Shown here one piece after another: positions 63,144 through 64,000 of a stretch of 64,000 bases of DNA. The translations under genes were made by a program, and so were the position numbers. This stretch comes from an uncultured Lachnospiraceae bacterium (GTDB lineage Bacteria; Bacillota; Clostridia; Lachnospirales; Lachnospiraceae), in the NCBI GenBank assembly GCA_910577675.1, contig CAJTOR010000002.1, positions 132,146 through 196,145 of the forward strand, in the 5' to 3' direction. Position 1 is the stretch's first letter. Each line of letters opens with the position of its first letter. The notes under the pieces are model-generated. The model saw nothing but the letters and a program-made list of their open reading frames with translations. It had not been told where the DNA came from and did no database searches.

Positions 63144-63598
63144 TGGTTCCTCCATTTCTTGTTTGATTTTTTGTTCTAATTATTTGTTTTTCTATGTGAA
63201 GATACTTCTCCATATATGCGGGGGCGCTTGTATTCATAGCCTGAAAAAATTAGTATACAAATCTATTGATTCCATATAATTCGCGCGGCTTTTCTGTATA
63301 GTAAGCTAAATGATATGGAAAAAAAGACTTTCGTTTCCCACAGGGATGTGATAAAAAAAACATTCTCAAGGTAATTTTGAAGTTTCAATGGAAAATATTT
63401 TCGCAGTCTGTTACGGCAAGTCGAGAATTATATATCATAATTTCGATTTCACCGGCTCAACAAAGATTTACTTATTTATGCCGAAACATTAGTGGTTTTT
63501 TTTGAATGGCTGGGCGTGTTATCTGGCAGTTCATTTTCAAGTATAACTTGGTTTTTTAAACTTCTTCTTTAACTGTTCCATCGTGTTGGATGGAGTTT
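63144..63598. other. 450-bp gap upstream of the Rpn gene
   Basis: AT-rich, no gene recognised. It should hold the minus-strand promoter of the Rpn gene, possibly around 63250 (TATACT on the minus strand), but no convincing -35 is present. Confidence 0.4.
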
Positions 63599-63697
63599 TC
63601 AAAAACATTTCCCGCCGCCGCTGACACCTATTCGCTGGCCGAAGGCGGCTCTTGAAAATCCTATTTCTTCACGTAAAAGCCGTAGCCTTTCGTTCAA
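63599..63697 (-). pseudogene. Truncated XRE repressor
   Basis: On the minus strand a TTG start (63695-63697) after AAAGAGC gives NERLRLLREEIGFSRAAFGQ followed by RIGVSGGG and a stop at 63599. This is the N-terminal half of a phage- or plasmid-type XRE helix-turn-helix, which normally runs on for another 35 residues and a C-terminal domain. It has lost its recognition helix end and everything after. Its promoter is intact, so a short transcript may still be made. Confidence 0.7.
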
Positions 63698-63726
63698 GAT
63701 TGAGCTCTTTCTATATTGATGAAACC

Positions 63727-63853
63727 ATTATAACATTATTAACTTGGTTAATCAACCAGGTTAATTAAAATTAATTTGAATAAAATGATTTACAAACCAA
63801 AATACACTTAAAATACGTGGTATAACAACCAAGCAAAAGAGGTTGATGAACCA
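63727..63853. promoter_or_regulatory. Repressor promoter with four operator-like palindromes
   Basis: Minus-strand promoter: TTGATT (63750-63755), 17 bases, TATAAT (63727-63732). Its -35 lies inside TGGTTAATCAACCA (63745-63758), a 14-bp palindrome. Similar 14-bp sites follow: TGATTTACAAACCA (63786-63799, weakest), TGGTATAACAACCA (63818-63831) and AGGTTGATGAACCA (63840-63853). Centre-to-centre distances of 41, 32 and 22 bases are close to whole helical turns. The last lies just before the ribosome binding site of the ORF at 63872. This is the layout of a repressor operator region between divergent genes. Confidence 0.65.
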
Positions 63854-63871
63854 AAGGAAGGGGGGCTTTAA

Positions 63872-63997
63872 ATGGCTGATACAATGGTTACAAAGAAAAC
63901 AAATATTACAACTGTTTGTGAGGAGGACAAAATTTTTATCCGTGCCGGGTGTTTGACACTTCTTTTTAACATCATATCGCAAGAATCCTTTATTTAA
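63872..63997 (+). CDS. Small ORF divergent from the XRE remnant
   Basis: A 41-codon frame, MADTMVTKKTNITT and on to a TAA at 63995-63997. The ribosome binding site GGAAGGGGGG, eight bases upstream, is strong. The product is a small mixed-charge peptide with a hydrophobic second half (CLTLLFNIIS). I do not recognise it. It is placed as the first gene controlled by the operator cluster and could be a peptide, toxin or leader ORF. The window ends three bases after the stop. Confidence 0.5.
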   Translation: MADTMVTKKTNITTVCEEDKIFIRAGCLTLLFNIISQESFI

Positions 63998-64000
63998 GCT

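Noticed and set aside
63761..63982. 73-codon minus-strand frame at the right end
   Set aside because: It runs across the operator cluster and opposite the small ORF that has a strong ribosome binding site.
62226..64000. Prophage or integrative element end
   Set aside because: Rpn and a broken XRE gene are present, but no integrase, structural gene, tRNA or attachment-site repeat is visible in the window.

Overview
The window looks like chromosomal DNA of an anaerobic, gut-type Clostridia, most likely a Lachnospiraceae member. This is an inference from gene content and signals, not from a marker gene. Starts are mostly preceded by AGGAGG-type ribosome binding sites and promoters follow the TTGACA-17-TATAAT pattern. 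The gene set also points there: bile salt hydrolase, GH42 and GH8 glycosidases, PilZ/HD-GYP c-di-GMP proteins, a TIGR04086 membrane protein, a C_GCAxxG_C_C protein, a T-box leader and a ZTP riboswitch.

Layout. 1-5.7 kb: a gene fragment, unsaturated-uronate catabolism (kdgK, kduI), a DegV protein and an Hsp70-like protein. 5.7-11.4 kb: a large J-domain-like protein convergent to the Hsp70, then tgt-yajC, a PHP phosphoesterase and a small membrane protein. 11.4-19.7 kb: a signalling block with an Ig-like secreted protein, PilZ and HD-GYP genes, an OmpR-type two-component system, a probable 6S RNA, a second PHP protein, a second HD-GYP protein and a C_GCAxxG protein. 19.8-24.4 kb: a polar amino acid ABC importer, a PflX-type radical SAM protein with an unusual insert, and a methyltransferase. 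24.6-28.8 kb: a glycan locus (AraC regulator, ThuA-like protein, Gfo/Idh/MocA oxidoreductase, GH8 Rex). 28.8-35.1 kb: a response-regulator stub, pepT, and a T-box (valine GTA specifier) controlling ilvD-X-ilvB. 35.1-39.5 kb: a tandem 130-bp repeat, a 543-aa probable toroid protein, and a ZTP riboswitch followed by split purine-finishing enzymes (IMP cyclohydrolase, AICAR formyltransferase). 39.5-48.6 kb: accessory DNA with a GNAT protein, a broken MTA/SAH nucleosidase, two ABC exporter half-transporters, a deleted HTH-methyltransferase gene, bile salt hydrolase and AraC. 48.6-61.7 kb: a second copy of the repeat family, GH42, a large GH43-like discoidin lipoprotein, a chimeric pseudogene, a sigma/anti-sigma pair, meso-DAP dehydrogenase, two MATE transporters and an SGNH esterase. 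61.9-64 kb: a degenerate and an intact Rpn-type nuclease gene, then a truncated XRE repressor with four operator-like palindromes facing a small ORF.

The most unusual item is the 130-bp repeat family at 35183-35452 and 48621-48807. Each unit is a chain of hairpins whose stems differ between the two loci by compensatory changes, and each unit boundary carries an extended -10 box, the last of which sits just upstream of a carbohydrate-type gene. Several genes in the window are broken by deletion or truncation, which suggests active local gene decay. No tRNA, rRNA or CRISPR array was found.
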